This document shows, piece after piece, positions 7,664 to 17,544 of a stretch of 64,000 bases of DNA; positions within the stretch are counted from its first letter, which is position 1, and every line of letters starts with the position of its first letter. The DNA comes from Paractinoplanes aksuensis. Lineage in GTDB: Bacteria > Actinomycetota > Actinomycetes > Mycobacteriales > Micromonosporaceae. The notes under the pieces are model-generated. The model did not search any database. It was not told the origin of the DNA and saw nothing but the letters and a program-made list of their open reading frames with translations. A program made the translations under genes and the position numbers. Location: NCBI RefSeq assembly GCF_024137025.1, contig NZ_JAMYJR010000003.1:528925-592924 (forward strand), in the 5' to 3' direction.

Positions 7664-8344
7664 ATGACGAACACAGCAGTGATCACCGGAGCCTCCCAGG
7701 GGCTCGGCGCCGCCCTCGCCCGGGCCCTGGCCGGCGCCGGGTGGAACCTGGTCATCGACGCCCGTACGGGAAAGGACCTGGAGGTGGTGGCCGGGGAACT
7801 CGGCCGGCTGACAACGGTGGTCGCGATCGCCGGCGACGTCGTTGACGACGACCACCGGGCCGAGCTGGCCGAGGCCGCCTCCAAACTGGGCGGGGCCGAC
7901 TTGCTGGTCAACAACGCGTCTACGCTGGGTGGCAGCCCGCCGCCAGCGCTGGCCGACTTCCCGCTGCCGGCACTGCTCGACACGTTCGAGGTGAACGTGC
8001 TGGCCCCGATCGCGCTGACCCAGCTCTTGCTGCCGCAGTTGCGCCTGTCGGGGGCCGGGGCCGTGCTCAACATCAGCTCCGACGCGGCCGTCGAGGCGTA
8101 CGAGGGCTGGGGCGGTTACGGCGCCGCCAAGGCCGCCCTCGACCACGCGAGCGCCGTGCTGGCCAAGGAGGAGCCGGGCCTGCGGGTGTGGTCGGTGGAT
8201 CCGGGCGACCTGCGCACCCGATTGCAGCAGCAGGCCTTCCCGGGTGAGGACATCTCCGACCGGCCGCTGCCGGAAAAGGTCGTGCCGTGGTTCGTGAAGC
8301 TGCTCGACGAACGCCCGGCCTCGGGAAGGTACGTGGCCCGATGA
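7664..8344 (+). CDS. SDR family oxidoreductase
   Basis: Short-chain dehydrogenase of 226 residues with the cofactor motif GASQGLG at residues 9-15, NNAS at about 85-88, and the catalytic YGAAK (YxxxK) near 150. Ser is supplied by the NISSDAA strand. It is expected to be an NAD(P)H-dependent reductase or dehydrogenase; the substrate is unknown. Its stop overlaps the ATG of the QueA-like gene, so the two form an operon behind the operator cluster. No strong ribosome site precedes the ATG. Confidence 0.9.
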   Translation: MTNTAVITGASQGLGAALARALAGAGWNLVIDARTGKDLEVVAGELGRLTTVVAIAGDVVDDDHRAELAEAASKLGGADLLVNNASTLGGSPPPALADFPLPALLDTFEVNVLAPIALTQLLLPQLRLSGAGAVLNISSDAAVEAYEGWGGYGAAKAALDHASAVLAKEEPGLRVWSVDPGDLRTRLQQQAFPGEDISDRPLPEKVVPWFVKLLDERPASGRYVAR

Positions 8345-9312
8345 CGGTCGTCGACTTCGAGCTGCCGACCGGGCTCGAGGCGCGCGAGCCGGTCGAGGCC
8401 CGCGGCCTGACCCGCGACGGCGTGCGGCTCATGGTGAGCCGGGGCACCGAGGTCAGCCACCACCGCTTCACCGAGCTGCCGCGCCTGCTCACCCCGGGCG
8501 ACCTGCTCGTGGTCAACAACTCGGCCACGCTGCCGTCGGCCGTCGACGCCGACGGCGTCCGGGTGCACGTCTCGACCGAACAGGCCGACGGCACCTGGCT
8601 GGTGGAACTGCGCGACAGCACCCCGCGGCCCGGCCGGCGGCTGGCCGTGCCGGGTGGCGAGCTCGTCCTGGTGCGCCCGTTCACCGGCCGGCTGTGGGTG
8701 GCCAGGGCCGAGGTCGGGCAGAGCCGCGCCGCCTTCCTGACCCGGCACGGGTGGCCCATCCGCTACAGCTACACCGACCAGGACTGGCCGCTCGAGGTCT
8801 ATCAAAACGCGTACGCGACCGAGCCCGGCAGTGCCGAGATGCCGAGCGCGGGCCGCCCGCTGACCGGGCGGGTGCTGGCCGAGCTGGTCGGCCGCGGCGT
8901 GCTGGTCGCGCCGGTCACGCTGCACACCGGCGTGGCCTCGTTCGAGGTGGACGAGCCGCCCTACCCGGAGTGGTACCACGTGCCGGCGCCGACGGCCCGC
9001 CTGGTCGACCACGTGCGGGCGTCCGGCCACCGGGTGATCGCGGTCGGCACGACGGTGGTGCGGGCGCTCGAGTCGGCGGTGACCGGGCCCCCGTGCGGCT
9101 GGACGTCGCTGGTCATCGAGCCCGACCACGTCGTGCAGGCGGTCGACGGCCTGCTGACCGGCCTGCACGAGCCGCGCGCATCACACCTCAAGATGCTGAC
9201 CGCGGTGGCCGGCGAGGACGCGTTGCGGGCGGCCTACGCCGAGGCGCTGCGCGAACGCTACCGCTGGCACGAGTTCGGCGACGTCCACCTATTGCTGCCG
9301 CCGACGGCGTGA
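8341..9312 (+). CDS. QueA-like S-adenosylmethionine:tRNA ribosyltransferase-isomerase family protein
   Basis: The 323-residue protein starts at the ATG within ATGA shared with the SDR stop. The N-terminal block LLTPGDLLVVNNSATLPS (about 54-71) and the late VIAVGTTVVRALES block are clear QueA features. However, the canonical PTAGLHFT motif is replaced by MPSAGRPLT near residue 180, and TLHTGVASFE stands where QueA has TLHVGLGTF. True QueA transfers the ribosyl moiety of SAM to preQ1-tRNA. No preQ1 or tgt gene is nearby, so this divergent actinobacterial form may have another substrate. Confidence 0.8.
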   Translation: MTVVDFELPTGLEAREPVEARGLTRDGVRLMVSRGTEVSHHRFTELPRLLTPGDLLVVNNSATLPSAVDADGVRVHVSTEQADGTWLVELRDSTPRPGRRLAVPGGELVLVRPFTGRLWVARAEVGQSRAAFLTRHGWPIRYSYTDQDWPLEVYQNAYATEPGSAEMPSAGRPLTGRVLAELVGRGVLVAPVTLHTGVASFEVDEPPYPEWYHVPAPTARLVDHVRASGHRVIAVGTTVVRALESAVTGPPCGWTSLVIEPDHVVQAVDGLLTGLHEPRASHLKMLTAVAGEDALRAAYAEALRERYRWHEFGDVHLLLPPTA

Positions 9313-9409
9313 GTGCGCCATGTCGTCTGTGCGCCAGCTTCAAGTGATTGGTTGTGCAACAGGCTGGGACGAGGCTCATCGATCATCGTCTTATCGAGGG
9401 AGATGAACC

Positions 9410-12400
9410 TTGTCTCTGCACAATCCACGCCGGCGGCGCGGTGCGGCCACCCTTGCCGTGAGCGCGCTGCTGGCGGCGTCCGCCGTCTCGGCGCTGACCC
9501 GGCCCGCGGCTGCCGCGCCCGCTGAAGAAGCCCGGGCGGCCACCGTCACCTTGATCACGGGGGACAAGGTGACGGTCGGCCCGGGCGCGCTGCGGGTCGA
9601 GCGGCCGGACGGCACGGCCACCGGTTACACCCGGCGGGTCGAGGGTGAGGCCACCTACGTCTACCCCGACGAGGCCCTGCCGCTGATCGCCCAGGGCCGG
9701 CTCGACCGCCGCCTGTTCAACGTGACCGGCTTGATCGCCGATGGCTACGACGACGCGCACACGAGCGCCCTGCCGCTGATCGTCCGTTACCGCGCGGGCA
9801 CTCCGGCCGCGCGGCAGCAGCTGCCGGGCGGCGCGGTCACCCGCACGCTGGACAGCCTCGATGCGGCTGCCGTGACGCGCAACCGGGCTCAGGCCGTTCC
9901 CTTCTGGGGCGCGCTCAAGGGTTCCGCGGTCGACCACGTCTGGCTCGACGGCAAGGTGGAGGCCGAGCTGGCCGAGTCGACCGCCCAGGTCGGCGCGCCG
10001 CGTCTGTGGGGCGAGGGCGCGGAGGGCAAAGACGTCGACGTCGCCGTCCTCGACAGCGGCATCGACGCCGAGCACCCCGACCTGGCCGACCGGATCGAGG
10101 CGTCCGCCTCCTTCGTGCCGACCGACGAGGACGCGACCGACTTCTACGGGCACGGCACTCACGTCGCCTCGACGATTGCCGGCACCGGCGCCGCCAGCGA
10201 CGGCCTCGAGCGCGGGGTCGCGCCCGGCGCCCGCCTGCACGTGGGCAAGGTGCTCGACGGCGACGGCCGGGGCCAGGAGTCGTGGATCATCGCGGGCATG
10301 GAATGGGCGGCCCGCGAGCAGCGCAGCCGCATCGTCAGCATGAGCCTGGGCGGTCCGGGCGGCGACGGCAGCGAGCCGATGAGCGCCGCCGTCGACGCGC
10401 TCAGCGCCGAGACCGGCACCCTGTTCGTCATCGCGGCCGGCAACAGCGGCCCGGCCGACATCAGCTCGCCCGGCAGCGCCGACGCCGCGCTCACGGTCGG
10501 CGCGGTCGACGCCGACGACCAGCTGGCCGAGTTCTCCAGCACCGGGCCCCGGCACGGCGACGGCGGCCTCAAGCCCGAGATCACCGCGCCCGGCGTCGAC
10601 ATCCTGGCCGCCCGCTCGCACTACGTGCGCGGTTCCGGCTTCTACCAGACGATGAGTGGCACCTCGATGGCCACGCCGCACGTCGCGGGCGCGGCCGCGC
10701 TGGTCGCGGCGGCCCACCCGGACTGGTCGGGCGAGCGCATCAAGCAGGCGCTCGTGGGCACGGCCCGGCCCACCCCGCAGTACACGGCGTACCAGGCCGG
10801 CGCGGGTCGCCTCGACGCCTACGCCGCCGCGCACGCCACCGTGTTCGGCACGGTCAGCGCGTACTCGGGTTTCTTCCCGTACGGCAGCACGCCCACCGCC
10901 GAGGACCAGACACTCACCTACACGAACGACGGCGACGCCCCGGTCACGTTGAAGCTCGCGGTGCAGGCCGAGCCGGCCGGCGCGTTCAGCCTCGACAAGA
11001 CCACCGTCACGGTCGCCGCGCACGGGTCGGCCACCGCTGCCCTGAGGGCGAAGCCCGACCTGGTCCCGGTCGACCGGCCGGTCAGCGGTTTCGTGCGGGC
11101 GACCGACGAGAGCGGCGTCGAGCGGACCCGCACGCTCATCGGCCTGAGCCGCGAGGGCGAGCGCCACAACCTGACCGTGGCCGTCAAGGACCGCGACGGC
11201 AAACCGGTCAGCGGCAAGGTCCTGTTCACCGACGAGCACCTGTTCGGCGCGCTCGAACTCGACGCCGAGGGCCGCGGAACCGTGCGGCTGCCGGTCGGCA
11301 CGTACACCGGCTGGACCGATGTCGACGTGCGCGGGGTGAGCGGCCCACGCTCCAAGGGTCAGGCCCTGCTGACGTTCACCGACGTCAAGCTCGACCGCGA
11401 CCGCACGGTCACCCTGGACGCGCGCCAGGCCCGCCGGATCACGGCCCGGGTCCCGCAGCCGACCACGCCCACAGCCGTGCGGGTGGACGTGCACCGGGGC
11501 TGGCCCAACGCGTTCACCGAGAGCTCGCGGCTGCCCGACGAGTCGTACGACAGCTCGTGGGCCCTGCCCACCGGCCGCAAGGTCACCAACGGCACGTTCG
11601 AGTTCGGCGCCCGTTTCCGCCTCGAACAGCCCGCGCTCACCGTCCACGGCCACGACAACGTGCTGGTTCAGCGGTCCGAGCCGCCGCTGGCGAAGGGCCG
11701 CCACACGCTGACGGTCGGCACCCAGCCGCGGCGCGGCCAGGCGCTGGTCGTGCGCGACAACGGCGACATCGCCGGGCAGGCCGCGGCGGCCGCGCGGGCC
11801 GGGGTCAAGCTGCTGCTGGTGGTCAACACGGGCACCGGGCGGCTGCACCCGTGGCCCGACGAGGTGCTGTTCGGCCCCGACCAGCCCGCGCCGGTCACTG
11901 TGGTCACGCTGGGCGCCGACGAGGGTGAGGCTCTGCTGCGCCGACCGGGCCGGATCACGATCACTTCCAACCCCACCACCGACTACCTGTACGACGTGGT
12001 GCACCACTGGACGGGGGCGGTGCCCGCCGACCCGACGTTCCGGTCGGGCCCGGCCGACCTGGCCCGGGTGAACGTCGCGTTCCAGCACCACCGGCCGGGC
12101 AAGGCCCTCGAGTTCCGCGCCGACGCCTGGCACGGCTTCGTGGTCGGCAACCAGGTGCCGGCCACCGCCCAGGGCACCCGCACCGACTGGGTCACCGCGG
12201 GCGCCACCTGGTACGACGACGCGTTCCTGCCGAGCGAGATGGGCCAGCACCGGCTGGAGCCGTTCACCCCGCGGGCCGGGCGCACCAGCGACGAGACGTG
12301 GTTCGGCCCGATCCTGCGGCCGCGGCAGGGCCCGGGTCATCTGCCGGTGCGCTATCTCGACGGCCTCTACCTGCCCGTTCCCGGGTGGGGCGGCGCGGGC

Positions 12401-12934
12401 CGGGGTTACGCCGGCGAGACCGGGGGCAGCAACTTCGCCGTCTCCAACCGGGCCGAACTCTATCGCGGCGACGAGCTGCTGAACTGGGGCAACGCCGAGT
12501 TCCTGCCGGTCACCGGCCTGCCCGCGGGCCGGGAGCCCTACCGGGTGGTGCTCGACAACAACCGGGCCGCCTGGACCGGGCCGTACTCGACCCGCACGCA
12601 CACCGAGTGGACCTTCACATCGGCCGCCAGTGGTGACGAGAACGCGGTGGTCGTGCCGATGATCCAGCTCGACTACGTGGTCGCGCTCGACAGGGCGGGC
12701 CGGGCCGCCCGGGACGCCCGGCTGACGGTCACCGCGTCGCAGCTGCCGGGCGTCACGGCCAAGGTCGGGAAGGCCGAGGTCGAGGTCTCGTACGACGACG
12801 GGCGGACGTGGCAGCGGGGCAGCACCCTGCGGGCGCCGCGCTCGGCCTCGTTCGTGTCGCTGCGGGTCTCCGCCCGCGACAACGCCGGCAACACGGTGAA
12901 GCAGGAGCTCACGCGGGCCTTCGGGCTGCGCTGA
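9410..12934 (+). CDS. Secreted subtilisin-like serine protease (S8 family), large
   Basis: TTG 9410 is chosen because GAGGGAG lies about eight bases upstream and the N-terminus is then a signal peptide: an Arg-rich start, a hydrophobic core at about 12-30 and AAA cleavage near 36. A pro-region follows to about 190. The peptidase S8 domain has the triad D215 (VAVLDSGID), H248 (GHGTHVAS) and S419 (GTSMATPHVAG), with oxyanion N345 (AAGNSGP). The C-terminal 650 residues are beta-rich and include a PA-like stretch near 765-810. The 1174-residue total matches large extracellular actinomycete subtilisins. It is monocistronic, with a role in extracellular protein degradation. Confidence 0.93.
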   Translation: MSLHNPRRRRGAATLAVSALLAASAVSALTRPAAAAPAEEARAATVTLITGDKVTVGPGALRVERPDGTATGYTRRVEGEATYVYPDEALPLIAQGRLDRRLFNVTGLIADGYDDAHTSALPLIVRYRAGTPAARQQLPGGAVTRTLDSLDAAAVTRNRAQAVPFWGALKGSAVDHVWLDGKVEAELAESTAQVGAPRLWGEGAEGKDVDVAVLDSGIDAEHPDLADRIEASASFVPTDEDATDFYGHGTHVASTIAGTGAASDGLERGVAPGARLHVGKVLDGDGRGQESWIIAGMEWAAREQRSRIVSMSLGGPGGDGSEPMSAAVDALSAETGTLFVIAAGNSGPADISSPGSADAALTVGAVDADDQLAEFSSTGPRHGDGGLKPEITAPGVDILAARSHYVRGSGFYQTMSGTSMATPHVAGAAALVAAAHPDWSGERIKQALVGTARPTPQYTAYQAGAGRLDAYAAAHATVFGTVSAYSGFFPYGSTPTAEDQTLTYTNDGDAPVTLKLAVQAEPAGAFSLDKTTVTVAAHGSATAALRAKPDLVPVDRPVSGFVRATDESGVERTRTLIGLSREGERHNLTVAVKDRDGKPVSGKVLFTDEHLFGALELDAEGRGTVRLPVGTYTGWTDVDVRGVSGPRSKGQALLTFTDVKLDRDRTVTLDARQARRITARVPQPTTPTAVRVDVHRGWPNAFTESSRLPDESYDSSWALPTGRKVTNGTFEFGARFRLEQPALTVHGHDNVLVQRSEPPLAKGRHTLTVGTQPRRGQALVVRDNGDIAGQAAAAARAGVKLLLVVNTGTGRLHPWPDEVLFGPDQPAPVTVVTLGADEGEALLRRPGRITITSNPTTDYLYDVVHHWTGAVPADPTFRSGPADLARVNVAFQHHRPGKALEFRADAWHGFVVGNQVPATAQGTRTDWVTAGATWYDDAFLPSEMGQHRLEPFTPRAGRTSDETWFGPILRPRQGPGHLPVRYLDGLYLPVPGWGGAGRGYAGETGGSNFAVSNRAELYRGDELLNWGNAEFLPVTGLPAGREPYRVVLDNNRAAWTGPYSTRTHTEWTFTSAASGDENAVVVPMIQLDYVVALDRAGRAARDARLTVTASQLPGVTAKVGKAEVEVSYDDGRTWQRGSTLRAPRSASFVSLRVSARDNAGNTVKQELTRAFGLR

Positions 12935-13025
12935 GGCGTGGGGGTCCCGGGCCGCCACCCGGGGCCCCTATGCGCCCGCTCACATTCACCTGCGGGCGTG
13001 ACCGGCCCCGCGCTAGGAAGATCCC

Positions 13026-13715
13026 ATGACAACCGTGGACCGGGCCGTTCTCGACAATCCCGTGTGGACGGCGCTGCTCCACGACTCGAGCCGGGCCGAG
13101 GTTCGTGGCCGGGCGGCCCGCTACCTGCCGGACGTGTCTCCGTTCGTGGCCGTGGCCGGCGCCGCCGATCCGGCCGCGTGGGCCGACCTGGCCGAGCTGA
13201 CCGGTCCCGGGGCCGAGGTGTGGATGCCCGCCGCCCCCGTGGGCGCCGGGCCCGGCTGGGAGCGGACCGGTGGCGGCGTCGGCCTGCAGCTCACCGGCGA
13301 AGACCTGGCCGCCGCGGCCGACCCCGAGGCCGTGCTGCTGACCGAGGCCGACGTGCCCGAGATGCTCGATCTCGTCGCCCGCACCCGGCCCGGGCCGTTC
13401 GGGCCCCGTACCCGCGAACTCGGCACTTATCTCGGCTTCCGCCGCGAGGGAGCGCTGGTCGCGATGGCGGGGGAGCGGATGCGCCCGCCCGGCTGGTCCG
13501 AGATCAGCGCCGTCTGCACCGACCCCGCTTTCCGTGGTCAGGGCCTGGCCAACCGCCTGGTCCGGGCGGTGGCGGCGGCGATCCGCGAGCGTGGCGACAC
13601 ACCGTTCCTGCATGTGGCGGGCAGCAACCCCGATGCGATCCGGCTCTACCGGGCGATGGGCTTCCGGCACCGCCGCGACATTAATTTCCATGCGTATCGG
13701 AACACCGCGAGCTAG
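13026..13715 (+). CDS. GNAT family N-acetyltransferase
   Basis: The C-terminal 110 residues form a GNAT fold. Motif A is VCTDPAFRGQGLANRLVRAV (about 162-181), with the acetyl-CoA pyrophosphate loop RGQGLA. Motif B is PDAIRLYRAMGFRHRR near the end. The N-terminal half resembles the FR47-type extension. It transfers an acetyl group from acetyl-CoA to an unknown amine. It ends 35 bases before the leader peptide of the ABC-F gene, on the same strand, so read-through into that attenuator is possible. Confidence 0.88.
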   Translation: MTTVDRAVLDNPVWTALLHDSSRAEVRGRAARYLPDVSPFVAVAGAADPAAWADLAELTGPGAEVWMPAAPVGAGPGWERTGGGVGLQLTGEDLAAAADPEAVLLTEADVPEMLDLVARTRPGPFGPRTRELGTYLGFRREGALVAMAGERMRPPGWSEISAVCTDPAFRGQGLANRLVRAVAAAIRERGDTPFLHVAGSNPDAIRLYRAMGFRHRRDINFHAYRNTAS

Positions 13716-13750
13716 GCTCGCCGGAGTTCTTCGAGAGCAGGAGCAGATCT

Positions 13751-13783
13751 GTGACGGGCAGCGGTGACGACATCTCCGGGTGA
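13751..13783 (+). CDS. Leader peptide of the ABC-F gene (10 residues)
   Basis: GTG start, ten codons (M-T-G-S-G-D-D-I-S-G), TGA stop. A strong ribosome site AGGAG at 13739-13743 lies seven bases upstream. The coding stretch runs through the 5' arm of the downstream terminator hairpin and stops in its loop, the arrangement expected for ribosome-mediated attenuation. Drug-induced stalling on such short ORFs controls ABC-F and erm genes in other bacteria. That this ORF is translated is an inference from the ribosome site and position. Confidence 0.6.
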   Translation: MTGSGDDISG

Positions 13784-13810
13784 CCTACCCCGGCTGATGT
13801 CGTCTTTTCT
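13766..13810 (+). terminator. Intrinsic terminator in the ABC-F leader (attenuator)
   Basis: A 9-bp stem (13766-13774 with 13796-13804) continues, after a small internal loop, as a 5-bp stem (13776-13780 with 13789-13793) closed by an eight-base loop. TTTTCT follows directly at 13805-13810. This is one of the few hairpins here with a proper T-tract. It ends 32 bases before the ABC-F start codon, so it would abort the transcript unless a ribosome occupies the 5' arm. A 12-base direct repeat, CCGGAGTTCTTC (13721-13732 and 13831-13842), flanks it; the second copy holds the GGAG of the ABC-F gene. Confidence 0.8.
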
Positions 13811-13842
13811 GTTCCCGCACCGTCTCTCTCCCGGAGTTCTTC

Positions 13843-15420
<1,578 letters not shown>

Positions 15421-15425
15421 GACGC

Positions 15426-15458
15426 GACGAGCCGCGCCCGGCCCGGGCGCGGCTCGTC
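15426..15458. terminator. Stem-loop terminator between convergent genes
   Basis: A perfect 15-base inverted repeat (15426-15440 with 15444-15458) with a three-base loop GCC lies five bases after the ABC-F stop and 14 bases before the end of the minus-strand gene. It probably ends transcription from both sides. Confidence 0.75.
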
Positions 15459-15471
15459 ACAACACGGCAGA

Positions 15472-15918
15472 TCAGGCGGCGTACTTCTCCACCAGGCCAC
15501 CGAGGGCCGGCAGAGCGGCCTCGATGTGCTTCGCGGCGCCACCGCGAACGGTCTTGTAAGCCTTGACGACGACGGCCTTCTCGGAGGCGTTGGCCATGTC
15601 GTCGGTCACCAGCAGCATGGCCGGGGTGACCTCGTCCTGCCGCTTGACCAGGTACTCACCGAACGAGCCGCCGCCGGCGACCTGGAAGTCGGCCCAGAAC
15701 GGCTGCAGCTGCTCGAGCATCGAGGGGACCATGATGTTCAGGGTCTCGACGTAGTAGCCGGGAGCGAACGAGGTGACCGCCTTGTACGCGAGCTTCACCG
15801 CGGCCGCGGAAACGCCCGACTTGTTGGCGAGCTCGGACTCGACCAGCGCCTGGGCGTCCTTGACGATGGCCTCCTTGGTGGCCGGGTTCTCGGAAAGCTC
15901 AAGAAGGTTCGAAACCAT
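15472..15918 (-). CDS. Conserved actinobacterial protein (DUF6918-like)
   Basis: The 148-residue, Ala-rich, mostly helical protein matches my memory of the DUF6918 family. It shows a KSGVSAAAVKLAYKAVTS block near 33-50, the central PFWADFQVAGGGSFGEYLV block and the closing PALGGLVEKYA. There is no signal peptide or membrane segment. The function of the family is not established. It is monocistronic, with its end facing the ABC-F gene across a shared terminator. Confidence 0.75.
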   Translation of the reverse strand: MVSNLLELSENPATKEAIVKDAQALVESELANKSGVSAAAVKLAYKAVTSFAPGYYVETLNIMVPSMLEQLQPFWADFQVAGGGSFGEYLVKRQDEVTPAMLLVTDDMANASEKAVVVKAYKTVRGGAAKHIEAALPALGGLVEKYAA

Positions 15919-16042
15919 GGGTGTGCGCGCTCCTCATCAACAAGACAACGGCGAGCAGACTACTCAATGCAGAATCACTTTCAACTCCTGCCTCGGCCGT
16001 CTCGGAAGGATGCCCCGGCCCGGCCAGGATCTTCGGCCTGAA

Positions 16043-16077
16043 CGGCCACCCGGATGACCCGTTCGGCCGGGTGGCCG
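16043..16077. terminator. Stem-loop downstream of the SDR gene
   Basis: An 11-base inverted repeat (16043-16053 with 16067-16077) with a 13-base loop lies 26 bases beyond the stop of the minus-strand SDR gene. Its position suits a factor-independent terminator of that gene. Confidence 0.55.
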
Positions 16078-16102
16078 GGCTCCCGCCGGTAACGCGGGTC
16101 TG

Positions 16103-16819
16103 CTAGGACGAGGGCAGCTGGCGTTCGATCTCGTCACGCTTGGTGACCATCGTCCAGAACGCCTCGGCGATGTCATCGGGGTCGATGACCGGGATGGCGC
16201 TGACATCGAGACCGGTCGCCATGTCGCCGCCGAGCATGGCCCGCTGCCCCGCGCTGCGCTCGACCATCGCGGCCACGTGCACGACGCCGGCATAGACCCC
16301 CTTCCCGGCCAGTTCGCCGTGCAGCGAGTGGATGTAGTTGCGGGCGGCCGCCATGACCGGACCGAAGCCGCTGAGGCCGGGTTGCGGGTGGGTCGCCGAA
16401 ACACCCTGGCCGAGCAGGATCGCCCCGTCGCCGCGCTCGAGCATGCCGGGTAGCGCCGCGTGGACCGCCTCGACGAGCGAGAGAAGAAAGACCTCTGTGT
16501 ACGGCCGGAGCCGCGCCGCGGACAGGTCGGCCGCGGCCGTGAAGCCCTCGACGGTGATCGGCGCGTACTCGACGACGTCGATGCGCCCGAAGCGGGCGAG
16601 GACCGCCTCGATCACCGCAGCGATGCCGTCGGACGCCGCCAGGTCGGCCGGGAAGGCGGCCGCCTCGATGCCCTCTTCGGACAGTTCGGCGGCGAGGGCC
16701 TCGAGGCGTTCCCGGGTGCGGGCGACCAGGGCCACCCGGTAGCCCTCGCGACCGAACCGCCGGGCGACCGAGGCGCCCAGTCCGGTGCCGGCGCCGAAGA
16801 TCACGATGGTCTTGCTCAT
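16103..16819 (-). CDS. Atypical SDR family protein lacking the YxxxK motif
   Basis: The Rossmann N-terminus is intact (IVIFGAGTGLGASVARRFG, residues 5-23) and the length of 238 residues fits SDRs. At the expected active site the sequence is GLSGFGPVMAAARNYIHSL: the catalytic Tyr is Phe and no Lys stands four residues on. It therefore binds a nucleotide cofactor by inference but may not catalyse the standard reaction, or it may use other residues. It is divergent from a TetR gene across a palindromic operator, so it is the likely target of that repressor. Confidence 0.8.
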   Translation of the reverse strand: MSKTIVIFGAGTGLGASVARRFGREGYRVALVARTRERLEALAAELSEEGIEAAAFPADLAASDGIAAVIEAVLARFGRIDVVEYAPITVEGFTAAADLSAARLRPYTEVFLLSLVEAVHAALPGMLERGDGAILLGQGVSATHPQPGLSGFGPVMAAARNYIHSLHGELAGKGVYAGVVHVAAMVERSAGQRAMLGGDMATGLDVSAIPVIDPDDIAEAFWTMVTKRDEIERQLPSS

Positions 16820-16832
16820 GTCTGACTCCTCG

Positions 16833-16882
16833 AACTTGATGGTTGCCTCAACTTAGCGCGAAGTTGAGGGCATCATCAAGTT
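16833..16882. promoter_or_regulatory. Nested 50-bp palindromic operator between SDR and TetR genes
   Basis: Two nested inverted repeats share one centre. The inner is CCTCAACTT (16846-16854) with AAGTTGAGG (16861-16869). The outer is AACTTGATG (16833-16841) with CATCAAGTT (16874-16882). The half-site core AACTT/AAGTT occurs four times. It lies directly before both divergent start codons, as expected for TetR autorepression plus repression of the SDR gene. Confidence 0.7.
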
Positions 16883-16896
16883 GCTAGGATCACCCC

Positions 16897-17544
16897 ATGC
16901 GGAAAGACGCCCAGCGCAACGTCGAGCGATTGCGCGCCGCCGCCGTGGCCGCCTATCACGAGCACGGCCTCGAGGTGCCGATCGAAGAGATCGCCCGCCG
17001 GGCCGGGGTCAGCCCGGGCACGGTCTACAACCGTTTCGGCGGGCGGGACGCGCTCATCGACGCGGTGATGCCCGACCTGCTCGAGGCCCGCGTGCAAGAG
17101 GCGCGGCGCCGGGCCGAGGCGGAGCCCGACCCGTGGGCCGCCTTCGCGCTCTACGTCACGCTGCTGTGCGAGCTGCAGGCGACCGACCCCGCGCTCAACG
17201 ACGCGGTGAGCCGTCGCTATCCGGACGCGGAACGGCTCACCGAGATGTGCGACGCCCAGATGGGCAGCGCGCGCGGGCTGATCGAGCGGGCCCAGGCCGA
17301 CGGCGCCCTGCGGTCCGACTTCACGGTCGAGGACATGGCGTTCCTGCTGTGGTCGACCGCCGCCATCGTGCGGGCCACGGCCGGCATCAACGGGCAGGCG
17401 TGGCGGCGGTCGCTGGCCCTCGCGCTCGACGGGCTGCGGTCCGCGTCCGCCCATCCCCTGCCGGTCCCGGCGCTGACCGAGCCCGAGGTGCACCGGGCCA
17501 TGATCGGGCTCGGGTCGGTCAGCGCCCGCAGGACGAGCAGGTGA
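16897..17544 (+). CDS. TetR family transcriptional regulator
   Basis: The N-terminal helix-turn-helix covers about residues 10-55 (VPIEEIARRAGVSPGTVYNRFGGRDALIDAV). A helical ligand-binding domain follows, 215 residues in all. The divergent SDR gene and the nested palindrome between them point to local autorepression and SDR control in response to a small ligand. Its 3' end overlaps the SARP gene on the other strand by 26 bases. Confidence 0.93.
   Translation: MRKDAQRNVERLRAAAVAAYHEHGLEVPIEEIARRAGVSPGTVYNRFGGRDALIDAVMPDLLEARVQEARRRAEAEPDPWAAFALYVTLLCELQATDPALNDAVSRRYPDAERLTEMCDAQMGSARGLIERAQADGALRSDFTVEDMAFLLWSTAAIVRATAGINGQAWRRSLALALDGLRSASAHPLPVPALTEPEVHRAMIGLGSVSARRTSR

Noticed and set aside
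9383..12958. 1191-codon open frame on the minus strand
   Set aside because: It is the complement shadow of the subtilisin gene, caused by high GC; the peptide is Arg/Gly/Val-rich with no domain.
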